This document shows, piece by piece, positions 1-4,686 of a stretch of DNA of 9,821 bases. Location of the stretch: NCBI GenBank assembly GCA_903933475.1, contig CAIZKE010000010.1:1-9821 (forward strand), read 5' to 3'. The notes below the pieces were generated by a model. That model was not told the DNA's origin. It saw nothing but the letters and a program-made list of their open reading frames with translations, and searched no databases. The position numbers and the translations under genes are program-made. This DNA comes from an uncultured Alphaproteobacteria bacterium. Its GTDB lineage: Bacteria > Pseudomonadota > Alphaproteobacteria > Caulobacterales > Caulobacteraceae. Within the stretch, counting starts at the first letter, position 1, and every line of letters starts with the position of its first letter.

Positions 1-2
1 CC

Positions 3-296
3 GGGCCGCACGCCGGTGCCTACCATGCGGCCGAGATCCCCTTTGTCTTCGACAGCCTCTCCGACGCCTTCGCCCGCGCGCCGGGGGATGCGGAGCTGAC
101 CCGGGTCATGGTCCGCTTCTGGACGAACTTCGCCAGGACCGGGGATCCCAACGGGCCGGGCCTGCCCGACTGGCCGGCCTGGCATGAGGGCGACCCCTGG
201 ATGGTCCTCGGCCCGCAATTGGGCGTCGAGACCGGCGTCCGGGCGGAAAAGCTGGGCCTGCTGGAAGCGGTGCTGTTGGCGCGGATCGGCGACTAA
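3..296 (+). CDS. Type B carboxylesterase, C-terminal part (5' end outside window)
   Basis: This is the last 97 residues of an alpha/beta-hydrolase of the type B carboxylesterase/cholinesterase family, which hydrolyses carboxylic esters. The visible start GAYHAAEIPFVFD matches the family segment that carries the catalytic histidine (His at visible residue 8). It is followed by the typical C-terminal stretch VRFWTNFARTGDPNGPG and a Trp-Pro-x-Trp element. The nucleophile Ser, the acid residue and any signal peptide lie upstream of the window. The substrate cannot be told from this end. The frame ends at TAA 294-296, which sits in the loop of a probable terminator hairpin, so this is likely the last gene of its transcript. 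Family assignment is secure from the His motif. Confidence 0.9.
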   Translation, partial: GPHAGAYHAAEIPFVFDSLSDAFARAPGDAELTRVMVRFWTNFARTGDPNGPGLPDWPAWHEGDPWMVLGPQLGVETGVRAEKLGLLEAVLLARIGD

Positions 297-329
297 ACTC
301 GCTGGCTGGACGCCGGATCGCTCTTTTTT
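281..329 (+). terminator. Probable intrinsic terminator of the esterase gene
   Basis: GATCGGCG (284-291) can pair with CGCC (311-314) plus GATC (316-319), leaving one bulged G. Two further G-C pairs are possible outside (281-282 with 320-321). A run of six T (324-329) follows at once. The stem begins inside the last codons of the esterase and the stop codon lies in the loop. The layout fits a Rho-independent terminator. The 19-nt loop and the bulge make it weaker than ideal. Confidence 0.5.
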
Positions 330-453
330 CACGCCCTTTTCCCGCAGGCGGGCCGCGCCCGCTCACGGTGGCCGGACGGACGCCCGGCAAAAGCTCCCCA
401 GGAATTGTCGGCGGCTGCGTTCCGCCGGCCGCCACAGGCCGGGGGGCCAGGTC

Positions 454-960
454 ATGACAACGATCCGGATCGAATCATTGACGGCAAAGATCGCCATCTT
501 TCCGAAAGGCGGGCGGATGGTGATCGTCAAGGCGGTGTGCTGGGGACCTGCTGACCTCTGCGCCGTCTCCAGCCTGAAACCGCGGCAGCACATCGCCGCG
601 CCGGCCGACGGACTATGGAACCTCGACCTCGTCACCAACCTGAAGGTCCGGGGTCTTGCGGCCTACGAGCGCCGGGAACTCTTCTTCACGGGCGAGGCGG
701 ACTGGTGCCAGGGCGTGCGCCTGCATGGCGAAGGCCTGGTCCTGGAGCACCGACTGGCCCCGCACGAAGTCCTGGACCGACGGCCCTCCGCGCCCCTCGC
801 GGCAAGGCCACTCCCGCCCCAGGCCCGACGGGCGGCGACCTTCCGGTCCCCCTGGCTCGACCCCGACCGTCCGCCGATGATCATACCGGCCGGGCGCCGC
901 GTACCCCGGGTGATGCGGCGCAGCTGGCTGCATCTCCATCCGACGCGGGCTTTGGCTTAA
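454..960 (+). CDS. Uncharacterised protein, first of two tandem paralogues
   Basis: I do not recognise this 168-residue family. It aligns without gaps over residues 1-101 with the protein of the next gene, with 52 of 101 residues identical by hand count. Shared blocks are PRQH (43-46), DGLW (52-55), FTGEAxWCxGVRLH (78-91) and VLEHR (96-100). Conserved in both are Cys29, Cys36, Cys85 and His46, His91, His99, which would suit metal binding or a disulphide. No signal peptide or membrane segment is seen, so it is probably cytoplasmic. Residues 102-168 form a Pro/Arg-rich tail unrelated to the neighbour's tail. ATG 454 is chosen because homology begins at that Met; the frame stays open upstream to 184, but that part overlaps the esterase. 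The ribosome site is weak (AGG near 445). The next gene follows after 17 bp, so the two are probably co-transcribed. Confidence 0.7.
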   Translation: MTTIRIESLTAKIAIFPKGGRMVIVKAVCWGPADLCAVSSLKPRQHIAAPADGLWNLDLVTNLKVRGLAAYERRELFFTGEADWCQGVRLHGEGLVLEHRLAPHEVLDRRPSAPLAARPLPPQARRAATFRSPWLDPDRPPMIIPAGRRVPRVMRRSWLHLHPTRALA

Positions 961-977
961 GGCCCCGGAACCTGATC

Positions 978-1511
978 ATGCACAAGCTCTCCATCGAGAC
1001 CGCGACCCTTCGCATCGCCACCTTCGCCACCGGCGAGCGGCTACTCATCCTGAACGCCCTCTGCTTCGGGCCTGCAGGAGCCTGTGAAACCGCCAGGCTG
1101 GTCCCGCGCCAGCATGAGACGGCACCCGAGGACGGGCTCTGGGACTTCGACCTGGTCTGTGGGCCCGGTACCGATCCGGCGGGCGCGCCGTCCTGGCGGA
1201 ACCTGGCCTTCACCGGTGAGGCCAGCTGGTGCGAGGGTGTTCGCCTTCACAGCCCGGGCGGGGTTCTCGAACACAGGCTGCCGCGAAGGGCGTGGATCGG
1301 CCCCTCCCCCGCCGCGCCGGGGATGACCGGATCCTCGGCCTCCCGGGTCCAGCCCCTGCGCCAGGAAGCCGTGCACCGGCGCCCTGAATCCCTGCGCCTC
1401 TTCCTGGACGCCGTAGCCGGTGCCCTGGTCGCACTTGGGCTGTCGATGCTGCCCCTGGCAGTGCCGGCCGTGGCGGGTGAACCCCAGGCGACCTCCGTAG
1501 CGTCCCGGTAA
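978..1511 (+). CDS. Uncharacterised protein, second paralogue, with C-terminal hydrophobic segment
   Basis: This 177-residue protein is the sister of the product of 454-960. Residues 1-101 align gap-free with it and keep PRQH (43-46), DGLW (52-55), FTGEASWCEGVRLH (78-91) and GVLEHR, plus Cys29, Cys36, Cys85, His46, His91 and His99. Its tail differs: after a polar linker (102-138) comes a hydrophobic stretch at about 141-168, which looks like a single C-terminal membrane anchor, followed by a short polar end. The conserved domain would then sit on the cytoplasmic side if the segment acts as a tail anchor. The start at ATG 978 matches the paralogue's N-terminus. The reading frame is open upstream to 615, but that part overlaps the first gene in another frame and has no homology. 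The function is unknown. The pair looks like a local duplication in which one copy gained or lost a membrane anchor. Confidence 0.7.
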   Translation: MHKLSIETATLRIATFATGERLLILNALCFGPAGACETARLVPRQHETAPEDGLWDFDLVCGPGTDPAGAPSWRNLAFTGEASWCEGVRLHSPGGVLEHRLPRRAWIGPSPAAPGMTGSSASRVQPLRQEAVHRRPESLRLFLDAVAGALVALGLSMLPLAVPAVAGEPQATSVASR

Positions 1512-1539
1512 CCCACAGGCTCCCCTTGCGCCCAGGAGC

Positions 1540-1565
1540 GCGTTGGCTTCAGGCTGCCCAAACGC
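1540..1565 (+). promoter_or_regulatory. Small hairpin just before the VIT gene ribosome-binding site
   Basis: GCGTTGG (1540-1546) can pair with CC (1558-1559) and AACGC (1561-1565) with one bulged A, around an 11-nt loop. It ends three bases before CGGAGG (1568-1573), the Shine-Dalgarno sequence of the transporter gene. It may be the end of the upstream transcript (no T-run follows) or a leader structure. It does not resemble a known riboswitch and could be chance in GC-rich DNA. Confidence 0.25.
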
Positions 1566-1578
1566 ACCGGAGGCGCCC

Positions 1579-2280
1579 ATGACCCGACTCAAGCTGCATG
1601 ATGAACGCCACAGGGTCACCCGGGTGGGCTGGCTGAGGGCCGCCGTCCTGGGGGCCAATGATGGCATCGTCTCCACCGCCAGCCTGATCGTCGGGGTGGC
1701 GGCCGCCTCGTCCGGACGCCCCGAGGTCCTGGTCGCCGGGGTGGCGGGGCTGGTCGCCGGCGCCATGTCCATGGCAGCGGGGGAATATGTCTCTGTGAGC
1801 TCACAGTCCGACACCGAGGCCGCAGACCTTGCGCGGGAAAAGGGCGAACTGGCGACCCAGCCGGATTCCGAACTGGAGGAGCTCGCCGGCGTCTACCGCA
1901 GCCGGGGCCTCGATGCGGAGACCGCCCGCAAGACGGCCGAGCAGCTCATGGCCCACGACGCCCTGGGTGCCCACGCCCGGGACGAACTCGGCATTTCCGA
2001 CATCACCACCGCCCGCCCGGTTCAGGCTGCCCTGACCTCGGCCGCCACCTTTACCGCGGGGGCGGCGGCGCCCCTCCTCCTGGCCGCGGTCTCGCCCCTC
2101 GGGGCCCTGCCCGCGATCGTCTCGGTGGGATCCCTGGCCGGGCTTGCCGTGCTCGGCGCAGTGGGGGCCCAGGCCGGCGGCGCGCCCCCGCTGAAGGCCT
2201 CGGTGCGGGTGACCTTCTGGGGCGCGCTGGCCATGGCCCTGACCGCCGGCATTGGCCGGCTCGTCGGCGCGGCGATCTAG
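1579..2280 (+). CDS. VIT/CCC1 family iron or manganese transporter
   Basis: This 233-residue inner-membrane protein belongs to the VIT1/CCC1 family, which moves Fe(II) or Mn(II) out of the cytoplasm. TM1 (about 17-43) holds the signature GANDGI (25-30) with Asp28. TM2 (about 49-72) ends in MSMAAGEYVSV, with Met63, Met65 and Glu69. A charged Glu-rich cytoplasmic section follows (76-146), equivalent to the metal-binding helices of plant VIT1. Then come TM3 (150-171), TM4 (177-198) and TM5 (209-231). Five segments and about 230 residues are usual for bacterial members. ATG 1579 is preferred over an upstream in-frame start at 1543 because GGAGG (1569-1573) lies six bases ahead. Iron versus manganese cannot be decided from sequence. 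A two-hairpin region follows the stop at once, suggesting a transcript end. No Fur-like box was recognised upstream. Confidence 0.92.
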   Translation: MTRLKLHDERHRVTRVGWLRAAVLGANDGIVSTASLIVGVAAASSGRPEVLVAGVAGLVAGAMSMAAGEYVSVSSQSDTEAADLAREKGELATQPDSELEELAGVYRSRGLDAETARKTAEQLMAHDALGAHARDELGISDITTARPVQAALTSAATFTAGAAAPLLLAAVSPLGALPAIVSVGSLAGLAVLGAVGAQAGGAPPLKASVRVTFWGALAMALTAGIGRLVGAAI

Positions 2281-2282
2281 GG

Positions 2283-2308
2283 CAGACGGTCTCTCTGGAG
2301 TCCGTCTG
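2283..2308 (+). terminator. Hairpin directly after the VIT gene stop (possible terminator)
   Basis: CAGACGG (2283-2289) pairs exactly with CCGTCTG (2302-2308). After a T-T mismatch, CTC (2291-2293) pairs with GAG (2298-2300) around the loop TCTG. This gives ten base pairs, three bases after the stop codon. No T-run follows, so termination would be weak or Rho-assisted; protection of the mRNA 3' end is the alternative role. Confidence 0.5.
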
Positions 2309-2314
2309 GCCGGT

Positions 2315-2338
2315 CCTTGCGCAGGATCTTGCGTAAGG
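2315..2338 (+). terminator. Second hairpin after the VIT gene
   Basis: CCTTGCGC (2315-2322) and GCGTAAGG (2331-2338) form an eight-pair stem, including one G-U, with an 8-nt loop. It lies six bases after the first hairpin. Together they look like a tandem 3'-end structure, though again without a T-run. Functional assignment is inference. Confidence 0.4.
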
Positions 2339-2484
2339 GCTGACCCGGGATGATCCCGTCCGGCCCTGGCGTGTTGCCCCGGATACTGCCACCGCAACGC
2401 AAACCCTGGCGAGCCTTCGCAAGCGCCATTCGTCTGCCTGCGGATAATGCCGCAGGGCGGATACGAGGATACGGGAGGACTTCC

Positions 2485-2537
2485 TTAAGCCTGTTTCCTC
2501 ACCGCCGTTTAAGTGTGTTTCCAAACCGTCGATTAAG
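2485..2537 (+). repeat. 24-bp direct repeat beginning TTAAG upstream of the exported-protein trio
   Basis: TTAAG occurs at 2485-2489, 2509-2513 and 2533-2537, spaced exactly 24 bp. The units 2485-2508 and 2509-2532 agree at 18 of 24 positions, with shared cores TGTTTCC and ACCG. The third unit keeps only TTAAG. The array lies about 50-100 bp before the first gene of the trio and is a candidate binding array for a regulator. The spacing does not match the TTAA-N7-TTAA pattern of CtrA sites. Confidence 0.5.
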
Positions 2538-2584
2538 GCCGCCGGGGTTACCTCTGTCCCGTCAAGAGACAGGGAACAGGGTTG

Positions 2585-3142
2585 ATGTCACACCACAGCA
2601 ATTTCCGTGCCAAGGCGAGCCCCCGGGCCGCCGCCACCTACCGGAGTGTGAGCCTGGTTCTCGCTCTCCTGACCTTCATCGTGCTTCTGGCCGGAGCCCC
2701 CGCCCAGGCGGCGGCCTTCGCGCCCTTTGCCGGCAACGCGATGCAGACGGCGGGCACCCAAGGCGTCGATCGCCTGTCGAACGAAAACGTGCGGGTCGAG
2801 GATCGGCGGATCACCCGCGCTTACCGCAACACGTCCATCTGGCCCGCCCAGAGGGCCACTTCCCGCACGTTCTTCGGAACCCGCCTCGTCCTGGCCCCGC
2901 GCCGCATGGCCTCGACCTCGGCTCGCCTTGGTGGCACGGAAACCCGGGTCCTGGTGCCGGTCAGCTGGAGCGGTGCCGATGCGGAGACCGCAGACTCCAA
3001 TCCCTTCGCCCTGGTTGGCAACCGCAGCGGGTTGGTGAGCGCCACCCAGGCGGAAGTCCGGGGCGGCGAGGTCTGGCTCACCGAACGCGGGGGTGTCGAG
3101 GTCGCGGAAGATGGCGGCTCCAGCCGCCGGGCCGCCCCCTGA
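2585..3142 (+). CDS. Small exported protein, copy A of a tandem trio
   Basis: I do not recognise this 185-residue family. Residues 1-20 are polar and basic, 21-38 are hydrophobic, and APAQA ends at 42, giving a Sec signal peptide with an unusually long n-region and likely cleavage before AAFAPF. The mature part is Ser/Ala/Arg-rich. It holds a beta-prone block LVLAPRR...TRVLVPVSW (101-128) and a C-terminal block NPFALVGNRSGL (119-130 region onwards) running into SATQAEVRGGEVWLTERGG. The same blocks recur in the next gene, and the GNRxGL...E.RG..xWL part also recurs in the third. It has no cysteines after the signal and no enzyme motif. The start is ATG 2585; a TTG directly before it is less likely. 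AGGG at 2571-2574 can serve as the ribosome site. Location is probably periplasmic or extracellular. Confidence 0.7.
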   Translation: MSHHSNFRAKASPRAAATYRSVSLVLALLTFIVLLAGAPAQAAAFAPFAGNAMQTAGTQGVDRLSNENVRVEDRRITRAYRNTSIWPAQRATSRTFFGTRLVLAPRRMASTSARLGGTETRVLVPVSWSGADAETADSNPFALVGNRSGLVSATQAEVRGGEVWLTERGGVEVAEDGGSSRRAAP

Positions 3143-3147
3143 AAACC
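3037..3147 (+). repeat. 111-bp perfect direct repeat, first copy (second at 3707-3817)
   Basis: Positions 3037-3147 and 3707-3817 are identical at every base, including all third codon positions, at an offset of 670 bp. They cover the last 35 or so codons of copies A and B, the stop codon and five bases beyond. Sequence just upstream in the two genes differs at many sites, so the identity is much higher than expected from the age of the duplication. Gene conversion or recent unequal recombination is the simplest explanation. Both copies contain the inverted repeat GGCGGCT-cc-AGCCGCC (3113-3128 and 3783-3798) shortly before the stop. Confidence 0.95.
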
Positions 3148-3255
3148 GGGAATCGAGCCGCGGCATGCTTTTTTCACGCTCTCCTGACAGCCGCTGACCT
3201 CCAACCCTCACGGCCTGCTCACGCCAAGACATGAGGGTGTCCAGGCCCGCCAGAT

Positions 3256-3294
3256 CGGCGGACAGGGAAACAGGAGGCGGGGATATGAATTCCC
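3256..3294 (+). repeat. Duplicated leader with strong ribosome site (second copy 3950-3988)
   Basis: The 39 bp around the start codon of copy B match those around the start of copy C at 3950-3988 with about five differences. The shared parts are CGGCGGACAGGGAA and GGGATATGAA. In B it contains a full AGGAGG (3272-3277) eight bases before ATG 3285; in C the equivalent is GGGAG (3966-3970). A shortened form, GACAGGGAAC, precedes copy A. The duplication unit therefore includes the translation start region, and this also supports the chosen starts. Confidence 0.75.
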
Positions 3295-3812
3295 AAAACA
3301 CGAAATCGGGCGATTACGCCCACAAGCCCGCGGACTGGCGGACCGGTGTGATCTCAGGTCTCTGGGTCGGCCTGACCTTCATCGGGCTTCTGGCTGGAGC
3401 CCCCGCCCGGGCGGGGGCCCTTTCGCCCTTCGCCGGCAAGGCCGCGCAGATGGCGGGGTCCGCAGGGGCCGACCGCCTGCTGAACGGAAGCGTCCGGGCC
3501 GAGGACCAGCGGGGCACCCAGGGTGCCGTATCGCACTCGGTCTCAGGAGCCCACCTCGTCCTGGCCCCGCGCCGTCTGGCTTCGACCTCGACTCGCCCGG
3601 GCGCCACGGGAACCCGGGTCCTGGTGCAGGTCAGCTGGACCGAAGCCGCAGATCAGACCGCAGACTCCAACCCCTTCGCCCGGGTGGGCAACCGCAGCGG
3701 GCTGGCGAGCGCCACCCAGGCGGAAGTCCGGGGCGGCGAGGTCTGGCTCACCGAACGCGGGGGTGTCGAGGTCGCGGAAGATGGCGGCTCCAGCCGCCGG
3801 GCCGCCCCCTGA
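3285..3812 (+). CDS. Small exported protein, copy B of the tandem trio
   Basis: This 175-residue paralogue of the preceding gene has a long polar n-region (1-19), a hydrophobic core (21-38) and a cleavage-like APARA ending at 43. The mature start GALSPFAGKAAQMAG mirrors AAFAPFAGNAMQTAG of copy A. Residues 91-175 align gap-free with 101-185 of copy A, 72 of 85 identical, and the last 35 or so residues are identical. Copy B lacks about ten residues that copy A has between the N-terminal and LVLAPRR blocks. The start ATG 3285 has AGGAGG eight bases upstream; the further upstream in-frame ATG at 3231 has no such site. Intergenic spacing to copy A is 142 bp, long enough for its own promoter. The function is unknown; secretion and tandem duplication are all the sequence shows. 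Confidence 0.72.
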   Translation: MNSQNTKSGDYAHKPADWRTGVISGLWVGLTFIGLLAGAPARAGALSPFAGKAAQMAGSAGADRLLNGSVRAEDQRGTQGAVSHSVSGAHLVLAPRRLASTSTRPGATGTRVLVQVSWTEAADQTADSNPFARVGNRSGLASATQAEVRGGEVWLTERGGVEVAEDGGSSRRAAP

Positions 3813-3817
3813 AAACC
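3707..3817 (+). repeat. 111-bp perfect direct repeat, second copy (first at 3037-3147)
   Basis: This is the base-for-base copy of 3037-3147 described there. Beyond 3817 the similarity continues at a lower level (a shared TCGAGCCGC and a T-rich CTTT..TTCAC element), showing that the downstream flank was part of the older duplication while only the 111 bp were homogenised. Confidence 0.95.
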
Positions 3818-3978
3818 CGGAGTCGAGCCGCAACACACTTTATTCACCGCGTTCTGAAGGACTTGTTTCACGTTCGTCTGAGAGACTCGGAATTCCACTC
3901 CTTATGGCCCGATAACGCCGACGCATGATGGCTTTCGGGCCCGCCCTACCGGCGGACAGGGAATCGGGAGACCGGGAT

Positions 3979-4425
3979 ATGAAGTCCCTAGACACGAGTT
4001 CGGGTGCTCCCACCCGCAAACACCGGGACCAGAGGACAGGCGCGGTCACAGCGCTCTGGATCAGCCTGCTGGCCATAGGTGTTTTGGCGACGGGACCCCA
4101 GGCCGCAGCCGCGCCCCCGCCAGCGATGCCGAAGTCGGCTCCCCTTCCCACCACTCCCTTCGCCTACCCGCCAGCCATGAATTCCGGGGCCATGCTCCGG
4201 GCGGTCACCAGCGGTTCCAAGCCTGGCCAGGTCGTCGGGGAAGACCTCTTCGCCCACTCGGGAAACCGGAATGGTCTGACCAGCGCGGTGGGTGTCGAGA
4301 CCCGGGGCGCAGACCTCTGGCTTGCAGCGCCCGCCTCCGCGCCCGTCCGGGAAGCCCCATTCCCCAACCGAGAGGCGGCGCCTGCCGCTTCCCAAGGATC
4401 GCCGTCCCCTATAGCTTCCCGGTGA
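3979..4425 (+). CDS. Small exported protein, divergent copy C of the tandem trio
   Basis: This 148-residue protein is the most diverged member. Its n-region is polar and basic (1-20), the hydrophobic segment is 21-38, and QAAAA (41-45) offers a signal-peptidase site. The mature region is Pro/Ala-rich. It has lost the LVLAPRR/VSW block but keeps the family core DLFAHSGNRNGLTSA..VETRGADLWL (89-115), matching the corresponding block of copies A and B. The tail is Pro/Ala/Ser-rich and unlike theirs. ATG 3979 is chosen because its leader matches that of copy B and GGGAG (3966-3970) lies eight bases upstream; an in-frame ATG at 3925 lacks this. It is 166 bp from copy B and 21 bp before the peptidase remnant. 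The function is unknown. Assignment to the trio rests on the shared core, the shared leader and tandem position. Confidence 0.7.
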   Translation: MKSLDTSSGAPTRKHRDQRTGAVTALWISLLAIGVLATGPQAAAAPPPAMPKSAPLPTTPFAYPPAMNSGAMLRAVTSGSKPGQVVGEDLFAHSGNRNGLTSAVGVETRGADLWLAAPASAPVREAPFPNREAAPAASQGSPSPIASR

Positions 4426-4446
4426 ACCTTCACCACCGGGGATCCC

Positions 4447-4677
4447 ATGACTGTACGCAGCCTCGTCACCCTCGCCTTCCTGGCCCTCTGCCTTCCCGCC
4501 CCATTGCGTGCAGCGACCGCTGAGACGCCGCCTGGCCTGACGGCCCGGGATTTTGCCCGGGAGCCCGCGATCCAGGGCCTCTCCATCTCGCCCAGCGGCA
4601 AGAACCTCGTCGGCATCGTCTCGCCGGACGGGGACACACCGAGGGCGTTCCAGCGGCCTAGGATTGGCAGCCTCTAG
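4447..4677 (+). pseudogene. N-terminal remnant of a secreted S9-type peptidase
   Basis: The frame encodes 76 residues: a clean signal peptide (1-22, ending PAPLRA), then DFAREPAIQGLSISPSGKNLVGIVSPDGD. That reads like the first beta-propeller strand of alpha/beta-hydrolase (S9, prolyl-oligopeptidase-like) secreted peptidases. Full members have about 650 residues, so the propeller and the catalytic domain are missing. The resemblance fades after about residue 64, and an unrelated short tail runs to TAG 4675-4677. The aldehyde dehydrogenase starts nine bases later. The likely cause is a deletion that removed most of the peptidase and joined its start to this locus. It may still be translated and exported, and its transcript may feed the dehydrogenase. 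A genuine short secreted protein is the alternative. Confidence 0.55.
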
Positions 4678-4686
4678 GAAAAGAGG

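Larger units (their letters stand above)
2281..2584. other. Structured intergenic region between the VIT gene and the exported-protein trio
   Basis: This gene-free stretch of about 300 bp has no convincing ORF. It holds, in order: two hairpins (2283-2308 and 2315-2338); a near-perfect inverted repeat CGGGAT-g-ATCCCG (2346-2358) that could be an operator; a GGATACG direct repeat (2459-2465 and 2467-2473) with further GGATA copies upstream; and a 24-bp-period direct repeat (2485-2537). The last part is noticeably more AT-rich than its surroundings and ends in AGGG elements before ATG 2585. The promoter of the downstream trio is most likely here, although no clear -35/-10 pair was identified. 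Confidence 0.5.

Noticed and set aside
184..453. Upstream in-frame extension of the first paralogue
   Set aside because: It overlaps the esterase, and the paralogue's N-terminus aligns from ATG 454.
1041..1814. Minus-strand open frame opposite the second paralogue and the VIT gene start
   Set aside because: It runs across two well-supported plus-strand genes and its product shows no family features.
2485..2537. CtrA binding sites suggested by the repeated TTAA
   Set aside because: CtrA boxes have TTAA spaced by seven bases; here the gap is twenty.
2350..3234. Plus-strand 294-codon frame overlapping copy A
   Set aside because: It is in a different frame from the signal-peptide-bearing gene, its product is Pro/Arg-rich, and it is not matched in copy B.
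1499..4425. Similar C-terminal VASR/IASR endings of the 978 and 3979 genes
   Set aside because: Only about four residues and a few bases match; the proteins are otherwise unrelated, so chance is the simplest reading.
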